64,000 nucleotides of DNA. Source: Vespa crabro. Taxonomy: Eukaryota; Arthropoda; Insecta; Hymenoptera; Vespidae. This document shows, one piece after another, positions 1 through 11,911 of this stretch. Numbering within the stretch: the stretch's first letter is position 1; every line of letters starts with the position of its first letter. The notes under the pieces are model-generated. The model did no database searches, was not told the origin of the DNA, and worked only from the letters and a program-made list of their open reading frames with translations. The stretch is taken from contig NC_060955.1 of NCBI RefSeq assembly GCF_910589235.1, positions 554,001 through 618,000 of the forward strand, given 5' to 3'. A program made the translations under genes and the position numbers.

Positions 1-491
1 CAATATATACCACACGTGTAAGTTCATATATTGACACGTGTGTAACACATAACTTAACTTTTAATACTGAATCACAGAACCCTGCTAAAGAGTAAACAAT
101 AAATTATATCCATACTTATCTTCATATGTTAATCTATTAAAGAAATTGTGCCTGTCTTAAAAAAGAAAAAATAAAGTTCGCCATTTATAAAATAGAACAC
201 GTCATTAAATAGAACTCTCTTCAAAGTAATAATAAGTTTTAAAATAATAAGTAATAATAATAGTTTTTTTTTTCTCTTTTCAAATTATCCCAAAATGATT
301 TTATAAATTTACTTAATAAATTGATTTAATTGCTTAAAGCGTCACTTTTTAAATAGTATATAATAAAAGTGATTTGAGAAGTTATTACTACAGATATTAC
401 TTTCAAACGTTCTTCGAAACCATTTGACAATATTTGAACAGATATCAGTAATGATTTTGCTGATATATAAATTTTATATTCATTACTAAAA
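1..491 (-). other. 3' flank of SUCLA2
   Basis: About 490 bases of AT-rich sequence after the SUCLA2 stop (minus strand), expected to contain its 3' UTR. The imperfect repeat CACACGTGTAA/GACACGTGTGTAA lies at 11-44 near the window edge. No gene seen. Confidence 0.6.
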
Positions 492-1871
492 TTATGAAAT
501 TGCGGGAATCTCAAAATTGACACTAAGATTTTCAGACTGTGCTAGTTTAACAATGGTCGATAATTTTACTGCGACACGAGCAGCTTCATCGAGGTCATCA
601 ATTGGAACGATTTTTAATCCTGCATTTGCAATCAAAGCTTTAGCCTCGTCAACATTGGTTCCCTGTAATTATACAAATTTATATTGTACATAATTAAGAG
701 ATATTTAAGCGAAAAATATTATTAAATGTTAAAATGTTGTACCTGCAATCGAACAACAACAGGAATTTTAAGACTAAGTTCCTTCGTTGCAGCAATAATA
801 CCCTCTGCGATAACATCACATCTCATAATACCACCAAAGATATTAACTAAAAGAGCATGCACCTGTAAATTATAAAAGCATAGAATATTAAATATTATCT
901 GAAAACAAAGATAATGTTATATAAATTATGTTAGGTTACTCTTGAATCAGAAGTGATGATTTTAAATGCCTCTTTTACGGCACTGGTAGTTGCACCACCG
1001 CCAACGTCAAGAAAATTAGCAGGTTCGCCTCCATGTAATTTAATAATATCCATAGTAGCCATAGCTAATCCAGCTCCATTAACCATACAACCAATATTTC
1101 CATCAAGTGCAATGTAATTCAAATCAAATTTGGCTGCTTCTACTTCTTTAGAATCTTCCTGAGTCCAATCTCTTAATCCAAATAATTGTTTTTGTCTGAA
1201 TTCGGCATTATCATCGAATCTACATTTACAATCTAACGCAAAATCTAAAATTTACAAATAAACTGATGTTAATATAATCAATAATAATATAATGGTAATA
1301 CTATCGATAAAATTACTTACAATTTCCATTAATATCTTCAGCAAGAGGATTTACTTCTAAAAGAAGAGCATCCTTCTTGAGAAACATTTGATAAAGATTC
1401 ATGATAATTTTGGAAATATAATCTTTTACATTTTGAAGACCAAGTTTTGTGACAATACGCTCTGCTTGCTCCTTGGTTATACCTTTATTAATATCAATGG
1501 GTTCATACATTATGGCACTAGGATTTGTTGCAGCTACTTCCTCAATATTTACTCCACCTTGGCTAGATGCTATTATAACAGGACCCTGGGTCGTAAATAA
1601 AATTTAGTTTCTTAATAGAAATTTATATATGCGAATATAAATAATACTTTAACACTCTGATTACTTACACCAAAGGCACGTTCCATCATCACTGCTAAAT
1701 AATATTCTTTACGGGGGAACATACGTTGTGTTACCATAACAGCATTACATATTCTACCTCCTTCGCCAGTTTGTTTTGTAATTAGTAATTTACCTAACAT
1801 TTGACTTGCTAATGCTTTTGCTTCTTCTGGTCTATCAATGAAATGGAAATGATTGAAATGTAAAAAAAAAA

Positions 1872-1903
<32 letters not shown>

Positions 1904-3144
1904 TAGTTTCCTTATCGACTTAAATAATATTATGTTATTAAAATTAAAAATGAAGAACTTACGTTTCGCACATCTTTACACCACTAATATTGGAATCTTT
2001 AAAGTGTCCTTTACCTCTACCTCCTGCAAGTACTTGAGCTTTTAAGACAATATCTTTTGTTTTCAAGTCAGCTGCAAGTTTTCCTGCTTCATCTGGCGTC
2101 TTTGCAACACCAAATTTTGGTGTAGGTACACCAGCTTCATTAAGTAAACTATAACTGATGTGTTCATGTACATTTAGATTTCTTATTGTTTGTTTCAAAT
2201 TACTTTTGCAGGCTAAAATCTGAAAAATAAGCAAATTTTTAATAAATATTAAATATTAAATATATCATCTGACATATAAATAATAATTACAGAATATTAT
2301 GTTAAACCTGTTTTCTCTATTAAACTAAAACCATTTCACGTAATAGTGATTATTAATGATTTTATATTAAGCTATAAATATATTATGCAACATTTAAATA
2401 TAAATGCATATACAAAAAGTAATTGACATTGAACTACTATCATTTTATTTTTGCAGAACTTGGCATAGATTTTCTCTTATCGAGTACAAATAAAATACAT
2501 GACCTTTTTTAATCTACAATTCATGTAAACAGTCATATATATATATATATTATATAATTATATTCATATAATTATATAATATATAAAATTTATATATACA
2601 TATATAATACATATAATATGTTAAAAAAATTCTATTGAATACGTAAAAATAAATGAACATCAATATATCGAAATAATAAAATTTTTACGTTCGAAATTTA
2701 AATTAGAAATGTAGAAAACAGTGGATTATTATTCCGTCGAAAGTAATTCAATTATATTTAAGTAAATGCGCAGGAAACTTGACCTTGATAATAAAAAGAT
2801 AAAAAGAAGAATGCGGAAGATAATATGCGATAATTATATAACTGTCATTATGGTTTTTTCAAGAAAAACAGATTTTACGTGAGACCGATACCCTGGCTTC
2901 AAATCAGTTGACCCTGGCGCCTAATTTAGCAGACTACATCACCTAATATGGACGATCGCCTCTCTTTTACATGTCCTTATAATCTTTACACGTAAGAAAA
3001 TATTAAAGCTTTAATCGTTCTTAAATATATTCTACCTTCCAAAATGATATTAATCTTTTATTTATCGTTTTAACGTACCTTGGAACCATTTAATCGGGTA
3101 AGACACTCTGCGAGTGAAATCGTTCGAGACAACATTGTAGCCAT
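492..3144 (-). CDS. SUCLA2: Succinyl-CoA ligase [ADP-forming] beta subunit, mitochondrial (copy 1)
   Basis: Beta subunit of the TCA-cycle enzyme that converts succinyl-CoA to succinate with ATP formation in the mitochondrial matrix; its partner is the alpha subunit. Seven coding exons on the minus strand: 3079-3144, 1963-2219, 1669-1831, 1321-1585, 940-1244, 743-862, 492-662, giving 448 aa. The N-terminus (MATMLSRTISLAECLTRLNG) is basic and hydroxylated with no acids until Glu13, like a mitochondrial presequence. It is followed by the ATP-grasp start (NLNVHEHISYSLLNEAG), the nucleotide-site loop AQVLAGGRGKG, EVNPLAED and ALDCKCRFD near the metal site, and VNGAGLAMATMDI, LDVGGGAT and NIFGGIMRCD in the C-terminal CoA-ligase domain. 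LDGNIGC and TQED resemble the ADP-forming rather than the GDP-forming paralogue (family knowledge). The start was chosen because only this ATG gives a presequence in frame; an earlier out-of-frame ATG at 3193 overlaps it. A diverged tandem copy lies just upstream. Confidence 0.95.
1870..1901. repeat. (AAT)n microsatellite in SUCLA2 intron
   Basis: An A-run followed by about ten AAT units, inside the intron between the 1669-1831 and 1963-2219 exons. No coding effect is expected. Confidence 0.85.
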
Positions 3145-3193
3145 CTTGGTAAAGTGTTGGCAATAGACTGCCACCAAATGCTGGTTTCGCCAT
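3079..3193 (-). promoter_or_regulatory. Overlapping upstream ORF at the SUCLA2 start
   Basis: An ATG at 3193, 49 bases before the SUCLA2 start and in a different frame, has a good context (CACAATGG). Its frame stays open through exon 1. If spliced normally it stops a few codons into exon 2 (after DFSLQK). If transcription starts upstream of 3193, it would be an overlapping uORF of about 44 codons that could reduce initiation at the main ATG. The transcription start site is not visible, so its presence in the mRNA is unproven. Confidence 0.35.
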
Positions 3194-3584
3194 TGTGTCC
3201 CCGCCTTTCTTGACGTTTCTTTCTGAAACATGACGTAAACCAATATATATGATCATTATAAGGAATTTTTCAATAATTTGCACTGACTTGTGATCACATT
3301 TACTTATTACATTACTCTATAGGTAAATAAATAAACAATTTTTTATATGTTTTCGATTAAAAAGAAAATAAATTTCATTTTATTAAATTTGTACATTTAC
3401 AATGTAGGTTACTTCATTCGATAAAGATTTAATCTTTTTTTCTAACAAAATATAACATTTTTATTATTGACTTTTATTGCCACAAGTAATTGTATAAATC
3501 AAATTTATATTTTGTGTAGAAGCCACTAAATAATTTATTTTCTTATTTTTTTTTTGTATTTATTATCTTATTTCTTTGAATTTG

Positions 3585-5561
3585 TCAACACTTTGCTGTC
3601 TTATTTTTTGCTCCATTTGATTTTAATACAAAATTAACATCTAGATTTAAAGATCTTGCAAGACTCATAATAGTTGCAAATTTGGTGATTGCTTCACCTG
3701 CTTTTTTAAAATCATCTATAAAGATAAGTTTCAATTTTGATTCAGATATTAATTTTTTTGCTTTCTCCACATTAGTTCCCTGGATACAATAATTCAATTA
3801 GTATTTATATACTATTTATATTCTCACTCTTATATTTATTCTTTATCATTACCTCCAATCTGACGATTATAGGAATATTTGTTTGCAATTCTTTAGTAGC
3901 TGCGATGATTCCTTCTGCAATGATATCACATCTCATAATACCACCAAATATATTAACAAAAATGGCTAAAACCTAAGGATATAGAATTTTTATAATTTGA
4001 TGTCTGTTTATTATCTATTTTTTATTTTTTATTTAAATGCAATACACCGTCTTATAAGATTTATTATTTTTCTCCATACCTTTGGATCTGTAGTTATTAT
4101 TGTAAATGCTTCTATAATATTCTCTTTTGTGGCACTACCACCTACGTCTAAAAAATTAGCTGGTCTAACACCATGAAAAGATATAAGATCCATTGTTGCC
4201 ATTGCTAAACCTGCACCATTTACCATACAACCAACAATTCCATCTAATTGAATATAATTTAAGTCAAACTTTCTTGCTCGTGCCTCATTGGGATCTTTTT
4301 GAGACCAATCTTCCAAAGCAAATAATTTTTTCTGTCTAAACTTAGAACTATCATCAAAATTACATTTGCAATCTAAAGCATAATCTGGAAAAATATTAAA
4401 TTAAATTTTAATTTGTTTACATTCTTTTCATAAGTTAATCATTACTTACATTCACCGCAAATATCTTCTGCAAGTGGATTAATTTCAATTAATAGAGCAT
4501 CTGTTTCAAGAAATAATTCATAAAGATTACAAATAATATGCGATATAATATCTTTGCCTTTTCCTTTAACACCCAATTTCTGAATAATACAATTTATCTG
4601 TTCTGATGTTAGACCTTTAATTATGTCAACTGGTACATAAAGGAGAGCTTCAGGATCAGTAGCAGCAATTTCTTCAATATTTACCCCACCTTTACTAGAT
4701 GCTATCATAACAATTCCCTACAAATAACTTTTGTATGAATTAATAATAAATAAAAGTAGACAATTTATTTTATTTAAATAATGTATTTTCTTTTGATTAT
4801 TTATTTGTACAATTAACTTAATTGTAGACTTACATTAAAAGTACGCTCCAACATTATTGAAAGATAATATTCTTTTCGTGGAAACATGCGTGTTGTCACC
4901 ATCACTGAATTACAAATTCTTCCAGCAGCTCCTGTTTGTTTAGTAATCAATAATTTTCCGATCATAATTTCTGATATTTGCTTTACTTTCTCAGCACTAA
5001 TGGTAATAAAAAGATATCAGCAGTGGCAATAAAGTAATTATTATTAATTATTTATATAATGTCTTGTTGTTGTAACTGGAGAAATACTTACGATTCACAC
5101 ATAACAACTCCACTAACATCAGTATTTTGAAAATGACCCTTCCCTCTCCCACCAGTAAGTACTTGTGCTTTTACAACCAAATCTTGTGACTTTAGTTCAG
5201 TAGCTATTTTAGCAGCTTCATCAGGTGTTTTAGCCACTCCAAATGGTGGTGTTGGAATTCCAGCTTCTTTTAAAAGACTGTATGCAATATTTTCATGAAG
5301 ATTCAAATATCGTAATTGTTCTTTTATTATTAGCTGGTTTTTTCTAAGAAACTAAAAAGATAAATTTTTCATATAACTAAGATAACAAATGTATGGCACT
5401 TTTAATCGAAGAAATTTTTTAATATATGCTATTAAAAAATTATTTTTAATTTTGTAAAATAATTATAGAATAATATAATGATATTTTTATAAAAAATAAT
5501 GTACCTGATTACAGTGATTTAAAATTTGTCGTCCTACAAATAAAGATGATGATAGTGACAT
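3585..5561 (-). CDS. Succinyl-CoA ligase beta subunit-like, mitochondrial (tandem copy 2)
   Basis: Diverged tandem paralogue of SUCLA2, same strand, its last exon about 440 bp upstream of copy 1's start. Exons: 5505-5561, 5092-5351, 4834-4996, 4450-4717, 4080-4384, 3853-3972, 3585-3779, giving 455 aa. All six intron positions match copy 1, and three internal exons have identical lengths (163, 305, 120 nt). The N-terminus MSLSSSLFVGRQILNHCNQF has a mitochondrial-presequence look. ATP-grasp landmarks are kept (AQVLTGGRGKG, EINPLAED, ALDCKCNFD, NGAGLAMATMD, NIFGGIMRCD), so it is probably still a working ligase subunit. Changes at otherwise constant sites are LDGNIGC to LDGIVGC, KLHGG to SFHGV and LDVGGGAT to LDVGGSAT. 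The C-terminal tail is longer and basic (ending KNKTAKC). The frame is fully open, so it is not a pseudogene. A tissue-restricted (for example testis) role is only a guess. Nucleotide specificity cannot be read off. Confidence 0.9.
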
Positions 5562-6421
5562 GATAGAAATTATTATTAAAGTCGAACCAATTTATTAAAT
5601 TTATATTTAGATTTATCAAAATAAATGCCGTTTGTAAAAGTTAATGTTTATAAAAAAAAGGCAACGAATGTTATACGATTAATATCACAGTTATTTTCAT
5701 ATGTACTTTCATCATACTTCCAAGTTACTTATACAGATATTCTTTGTTTGCATCAAAAAAATAACAAAATAAAGTAGGCAATGACTTCTTGTCATATGAT
5801 GTATGTATCTGGTTTTATTGGAAATTATAAATACTCTGTTTTATCCAGTGTAATTGATAAGGTCAGCAAACAGATATGTAAAAAAATATAAGCATGGTAG
5901 TATCACGCAGAAAAGGCAAAAATAGATTATAGACTTTTGAACTTCATAATCTATTTTTTTGGATACATATTAGACTTTCTCTTTATTAGATTTCTATTTG
6001 TATTATCTTATTTTCTTATGTACGTAAATTAATAACAGGAAAGCTGATATTAACATTTAAGGAATTATCTTTAGAATTGTACGTATAAACCACTTTTAAT
6101 AGAGTATTGAACGTGTTTATTTCATTTTGTCAATATTCGTTAAACTAATAACAAAATTCTTATTTAACTTTTCTCTGCAATAAAGACAAAAACTGTATAA
6201 ATAAAAAAAAAAAGAAAGAAAAAAAAAGAGAAAAAAGGGGGAAAGTAGATACATTTATAACTTATTAAGCAAATAAGTATGAAACAAAAAATTAATTTGC
6301 GAAAAAATATAAATACGTATCTATATGAATAAACATTATTGTTATGTAATAAAAAGCAAGTAACATATCTTATGTTTTATAGAAGAAAAAATCCAACTTT
6401 GTAATTTATCGAGTTTTCATA

Positions 6422-6472
<51 letters not shown>

Positions 6473-6858
6473 TCGTGTATGCATCATACACACACACATA
6501 TATATATATATATATACGCACAAAATATATAATCATATAATAATAGAGGGGAAATTATGCTTAAATATATTAAAGTAACAATTCTTTTATAACAAATGCT
6601 GTCTTTTTTATAAAAAAGCATAATAAAAGACATTGTATTACTGAAGATAAAATAAGACTAAATGTAACAGAGTTACTTTGATTAACTCTGAATCAATATT
6701 ATAGACATTTATTCAATATTAGATGATGTTTATACTTCTAAGTTGCAAAAAACAGCACATCTCCCCATCTATAATTAAAATTGAAAATCTTATAACTCAT
6801 GTGCACTGAATTTGCCAGTCTTTAATTCTGAATGTAAGATGAATTTGTTTTATTGCAT
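5562..6858. other. Intergenic, SUCLA2-like copy 2 to UIF-like gene
   Basis: About 1.3 kb, very AT-rich. The left part should hold the promoter and 5' UTR of the SUCLA2-like copy, and the right part (6600-6858) the 3' UTR of the UIF-like gene, both minus strand. It contains an A-rich run (6206-6240) and long TA microsatellites. I see no coding frame or RNA gene. Confidence 0.7.
6427..6516. repeat. (TA)n / (CA)n compound microsatellite
   Basis: A TA run of over 40 bases at 6427-6471, followed by an imperfect spacer, a short CA run and a second TA run at 6499-6516. A simple-sequence repeat in intergenic DNA. Confidence 0.9.
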
Positions 6859-9800
6859 TTAAAAACTAAATCTATCATTGAGAGTTCGTCCTGTGACGCC
6901 AAGACTTGCAGATATACTATACATAATTTTACTAAAAGTACGATCATCTAAATCAGTTCCTGAATCAGACATAGGAACATTACGTGTGCGTGAACGGGAG
7001 CGTGATCTTGATCGTGAACGTTGTCGACCAAATACAGGAGATCGACCAATCTGGAAAAAATTATTAAATAATTAAAACAATTTGAAAATTAAATTAACTT
7101 TTGATTATAACAATTTAAAGAATAAATTATTCATTTATACCATGTTTAAATTTTGTATAGTTTGTGTAATTGGTGAACGTCCTCTTAGCAGTTGATGAAG
7201 ACCGCTCATACTTCTTTCATTTCTATTCTGTGCAAGGCTTATGGAATGTTCATGCGTATTTGGTGTATAATCATTGCCTAGTGTGCACATGAAATTGACG
7301 TTTGAGGGTGTGATCCGTGCAGAGCTATAATAAATAAACATAACATACATTTTATCAATTAAAAATATGGAAGTTAAAACAAATATTTTTTTTTTTTATA
7401 TATAAATATAATAAATAAATAAATATTAATGAAAGATATGGTAACGCGCACGATATTATATTAACTAATTTAGTTTAAAAAATAAAAGATAATGCTCTTA
7501 CTTGATCCTCATAAGTTTCTGTTCATATTGAGCTCTTCTTTGAGCACGTGCAATTTGATCTGAACGTAATCCACCAGTAGTAAATCTTCTTTGAGAAGTT
7601 AAAATTTGTTGTCGCCGTTCTAATGGTCTTTGCTGTAGTGAAATCGAAGACTTTCCTGCTTGTAACATCTAATAAGATATTTTTTTTTTTTCTTTTAGAA
7701 ATTAACATTTAAAATTACACGACTGCATAAAATAATTGAATAAAATATTAAATACAATAACATACTCTAAATTGATTCTGGAAGTTAAGCCGTTGATTTT
7801 GTCTCTGAAGAAGAAGTTGCTTAGCTCTTTTAACGTGATTTCGATAAGCAATTTGTGCTGGACTTTGGTATCCTAATCGATTGTGAACGGAAGTTGGATC
7901 TCTAACACTACCCACGCTGTTTGTTCTTTTCAGTGTAGTTTTATTAGCAGTAAAAAATCCAGCTTTCGTGAAAGTCAAATTCGTTCTACTTCGACTACGG
8001 GTTAAACCATAGCGATTTCCACGACCACGGCGTACATTTATATTTCCTCTTATATTAGCTTTTTGATTTGAAGCTAGTATATTTTGTGAAGCAACTCCAC
8101 CATTCTTGTTATAACGTTTTTTGGTAAAACTACCACGTAGATTGGCATTTTGACCACGCTGCCATTTCTGTTCTTTCTTCAATGTGCCAATATTACGCTT
8201 AGTTCTTGCACCTCTGCCTCTAAGTCCATTTCGTCCTCGTGCATTCCCTCGATTGCGTTTAGGACCAGCTTTTCCATTTGTTGTATTAGCCTTTTTCTTT
8301 TTTTCCTTTTTCTCCATCTTAATGATCTCATCTTAAAAGGAAGAAAATTCACAAGTTTTAGTGAGCATACAATTTAGTGAGCTGCAGGATTTAATTGTTT
8401 TATTATTTTTAATTTCAACTAGGCAAAATTTCAAATTAGAAATTCCTAAAGAATGACGTGATATAATAAATTTTTTTTTTTAAGTATGTTCTCTTCTTCC
8501 TTTGCATTTATTTATAATTGTGACTACAAGCTTCTAATTATGGCTACAAGTTTTCAAATATTCATTTTTTGTAAAATCATATATCCAATCAATATATATG
8601 TATACGTGTGATTTTTCATAGATTAGAATATATTCATAAATTTGAATCATTATAAATAGATAAGTTAAAAATGAGAAAGAGAAAAATATTTAATATTACA
8701 AATTTGTTTAAGATATATTGCCTTGCATATCTACAATTAAAATAAAGAAACTAGTAGTACAATTTTCATCTCTTTTAAAATAACACAGCTACAATGATCA
8801 ATATTTATAATCCATGTCCGGTATATGATGGAAAGTCCTAGCGATCCAAATAATCTCTTCTTTCTTTCTTTATCTATTACTATTATTTTTCATTCAAGAT
8901 TTATATATCTGGGATATATTATAATTCAGAATATATTTTTGATCTATAATATTGTTCCCAATATTTAATTCTTCAATTCATTCTTCGTATATTTCACAAA
9001 ATATTTCTTCGTAAACAGTTCATATTGGTTTGTCTTCAATTTATTCACTGCGTAATATATAACTTTGGCGATTTAAAGACACATGATTTGTCTGTTTCCC
9101 ACGAAGAATATTCCAGTCATTGACTCTTTTTATATCTTTTAGTTTGCTTATATATTGCAATAAACACCAAGGATTCAGTTGCATAGTATTTCATTCTTAC
9201 TTTTTTCCAGAGATGTATCGGCTTAATGTGAAGGCTATTTAAACATGTTGCAATGCATGATTTGAATTCATAGTTTGTATATTGTAGATTGTTTCCACTT
9301 CTCTACTCTCTATTTCTGACAACATTTGACACTTTTTAATTAAATTATCTTAACACCAAGATTCACTCTTATCAGAAACATTTTATAAAATTGTATGCAG
9401 ATTTATATTTTAATTGTCCATGTTATATAATATTAAAGAACACAGACACTCTTTATATGGAAGAATATTACAAAATGATAATATGACAAAATGCTTGATA
9501 TCCATCAGTTATAATAACTATGTAGTACAAACCACTACAGACATTTTATTTTTTGATATTATGTAGTTGCAAGTAAAGTTGACGAAACCTTTTTTTTTTA
9601 TTTTTTATTTTTTTTTTTACTTATTTATTTATTTATTTATTTTTTTTTTATTTTTTTTTCCCAAAATATATCATCCTTTAGATAGAGACCCTGTTGGTTA
9701 TATTATATATCATTATATTGTGAAATATCATATTATTTGGATACTCAAAAAAAATATAGAATTCATTATTTCTTCTTTCTTCTGGTCACAACAGATTGCA

Positions 9801-10551
9801 AAGAAGTTAATGTAATACTTCATTGGTGAACTGTGCGCCATTTATCTAGATAGATAAAAATATCTTGTTGCATGGTCTTCCAATTTTGTATTCGATATAT
9901 CGATATTTCGTTGATGAGAAGATTCTTTGTCTTTGAGAGATCATTGCAATAAATTTTCACCAATAATGGTACTTTTTTTTTTTCTACACCTCGTGTATGA
10001 CCTTCACAAAAAATGACCATATTTGTTATCTTGTGTATCAATACATAAGCTATGCTCTTGGTAGAAGTGATAATTCAAAATAATAGTAGATATGGAATAT
10101 CCACGAAAATAGAATTTTTATTACGCAAACACGACAGAAAATTGCTTTTTATAGAGGCTGAGTCATTTGTGCATTCTCGGTGAGTTGCCCAGTAGATCAG
10201 AAATGATCTGATTTCGCTCTCTCTCACATCTTTCTGTTGCGCAATGTTTCCCAGTATCGGATTAAATAATTAAGTCATATTTTTAATGCGAAAAGAATCA
10301 ATCTGCTTCGTGTTCGCTCAGAAATTGTCTCGTTCTCGTAGGTCGTATTTTTTCGATTTTGCGTTCGATTGGAAAGGAATGGAAAGAAACATTACGTAGT
10401 TACGTCCGGGCAATTTCACCGCCATTTTGTGTAGTGCAAAGGAAAGAATGCAGCCATACGCTCACCCAGGAATATCAGCAAAATCTGTAGATTTTCGGGA
10501 CTCTAGCCACTTACCGAGCGACATATTAACTTTTGCGTCAATTTCTGACAT
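6859..10551 (-). CDS. UAP56-interacting factor-like mRNA export adaptor (FYTTD1/UIF-like)
   Basis: Predicted nuclear RNA-binding adaptor that links mRNA to the DEAD-box helicase UAP56 (DDX39B) for export. Five coding exons: 10515-10551, 7766-8331, 7502-7668, 7141-7324, 6859-7050, giving 381 aa. The identifying motif, NMSLDEIIKM at residues 9-18, matches the UAP56-binding motif and is split by the 2.2 kb intron 1 (…NMSL in exon 1, …EIIKM in exon 2, codon D shared). After it comes a highly basic lysine tract, then Arg/Gly-rich and Arg/Asn-rich stretches (NRGNARGRNGLRGRG, VRRGRGNRYG), Gln/Arg-rich coiled-like segments, and an SR-type run (RSRSRSRSRSRTR) in the last exon before the C-terminus LNDRFSF. 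Without exon 1 the main reading frame would seem to start at MEKKEKKKK, which would miss the motif. CHTOP or ALYREF was considered, but there is no RRM and no CHTOP C-terminus. Orthology to vertebrate UIF is inferred from architecture. Confidence 0.75.
8332..10514 (-). other. Large intron 1 of the UIF-like gene
   Basis: A 2.2 kb intron separating the 37-nt first coding exon from the rest. It holds T-rich low-complexity sequence (9590-9660, long T runs with TTTA units) but no supported exon. Near 10415-10425 the minus strand reads CAAAATGGCGGTG, resembling a YY1/Pho-type core close to the 5' end of the gene. This is only a motif match. Confidence 0.6.
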
Positions 10552-11911
10552 TTTCGATGTATTCTTTGTTCTCTTATTATATTTTCTTTCACGGTTATCT
10601 CGCGAGCAACGGTTTTAAATGAACCTAACCAAGGCAACGTTTTCTCTAACACCACACTAGCACAAAGCGTTCACAGGACTACTATTGACAATGGAATGTC
10701 GACTTTAATGTGAAATTGTTCACACAACCAGAGGGCGCAAGCGCATGTCCAATTAGACCGAATCTACACTTGATATTTGCACCATGGCATTTCCATTGCC
10801 AAATGCTGATTGATTTGTAATTAATAAAAGAAATGAGTTTTTGAGAAAATAAAAGTAGTAGTATAGTAACAATAGTAGTAATATAAAGTAAACTACTTCT
10901 AAATCTTCATCTTTAAAAATAAGACTTTGTTTATTAAAATTGGTCCAAAATAATTTTAACTCATTGTCAATTGGACTTATTGTTGATATATACCATTATA
11001 AAACTAAGAGTTATGATAGCCCTAATATTCTACTCGAAATGTTATACAGTCGGTAAAGTCAAGAGTTTATGAATAACCCTAAAAACAAAAGGACTAGAGA
11101 AAATTTACCAACGGAACTTCATAATATCTTAGATGCGCGATTTTCAAATGAATATGCAACAGTATTTATAAGTATAATAATGTACTTATCAGTATGGCCA
11201 CATGACATGATAAGAGATTTATTTATATATACATATTTACATTTTTAATTATATAAAAAGACATTTAAAAAAATAATAATTAACAGTCGTCTTCCTTAAA
11301 TCTGTTCTATTTGAGGATCTAATATCTTTTTTTAAATTAGAAATTCTTTTTCTTAAATTCTATTTTTCTTTCATCGTAAAAAAACAATTTCTTATTGATA
11401 GAACATTATTTTATACTGTCTTATTTTTTAATTGTAATAAATATAAAGAATCTAACTCTAAGACTTAAGAATGGATGTGGTATAAATACATTAAGCTAAA
11501 CGTGAAAATTGTTTTGCTATAAAAACTTTAATACAGGTGAATAAAAAACAAAATTCTTTTTTATATTACTTTTTAAATGCATTACGTCTATATAATTATT
11601 TTTATATATTGTAGGAGAAAATGCCTAATGAAAGATAGATTATAAAAGTAAAATTAATTATATAATTTCCATGCGTTTTAAATACATATATGCATATGTA
11701 CATTGTTTTACATTTTATAAATTTATTAACATACTTGAAGCTGTATATAATGTGATATTCATTTGATTTGCATTATTGATTGAAAAAAAGTTCCTATATC
11801 TTTAAACTAGTAATGATAATGTAGCGAATCTATTACACTTTATAAAAGTACATGATTTTAGTAAAAGATAGGAACTATATCTTTATCAATAAATAAAAAA
11901 TATAATTAATA
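10552..11911. other. Divergent intergenic region between UIF-like and LRGUK-like genes
   Basis: About 1.36 kb between two divergent starts. The first 250 bases beside the UIF-like start are less AT-rich and should contain its promoter. The rest is AT-rich, with a short AGT-rich stretch near 10855-10895. No coding frame or RNA gene recognised. Confidence 0.6.

Noticed and set aside
3062..3283. Frame MAKPAFGGSLLP… as an alternative SUCLA2 N-terminus
   Set aside because: It is out of frame with exon 2 of SUCLA2; only the ATG at 3144 gives a presequence joined to the ligase core. Kept only as a uORF.
10427..10618. Plus-strand 63-codon frame antisense to the UIF-like first exon
   Set aside because: It overlaps the antisense of a well-supported exon containing the UAP56-binding motif and shows no domain.
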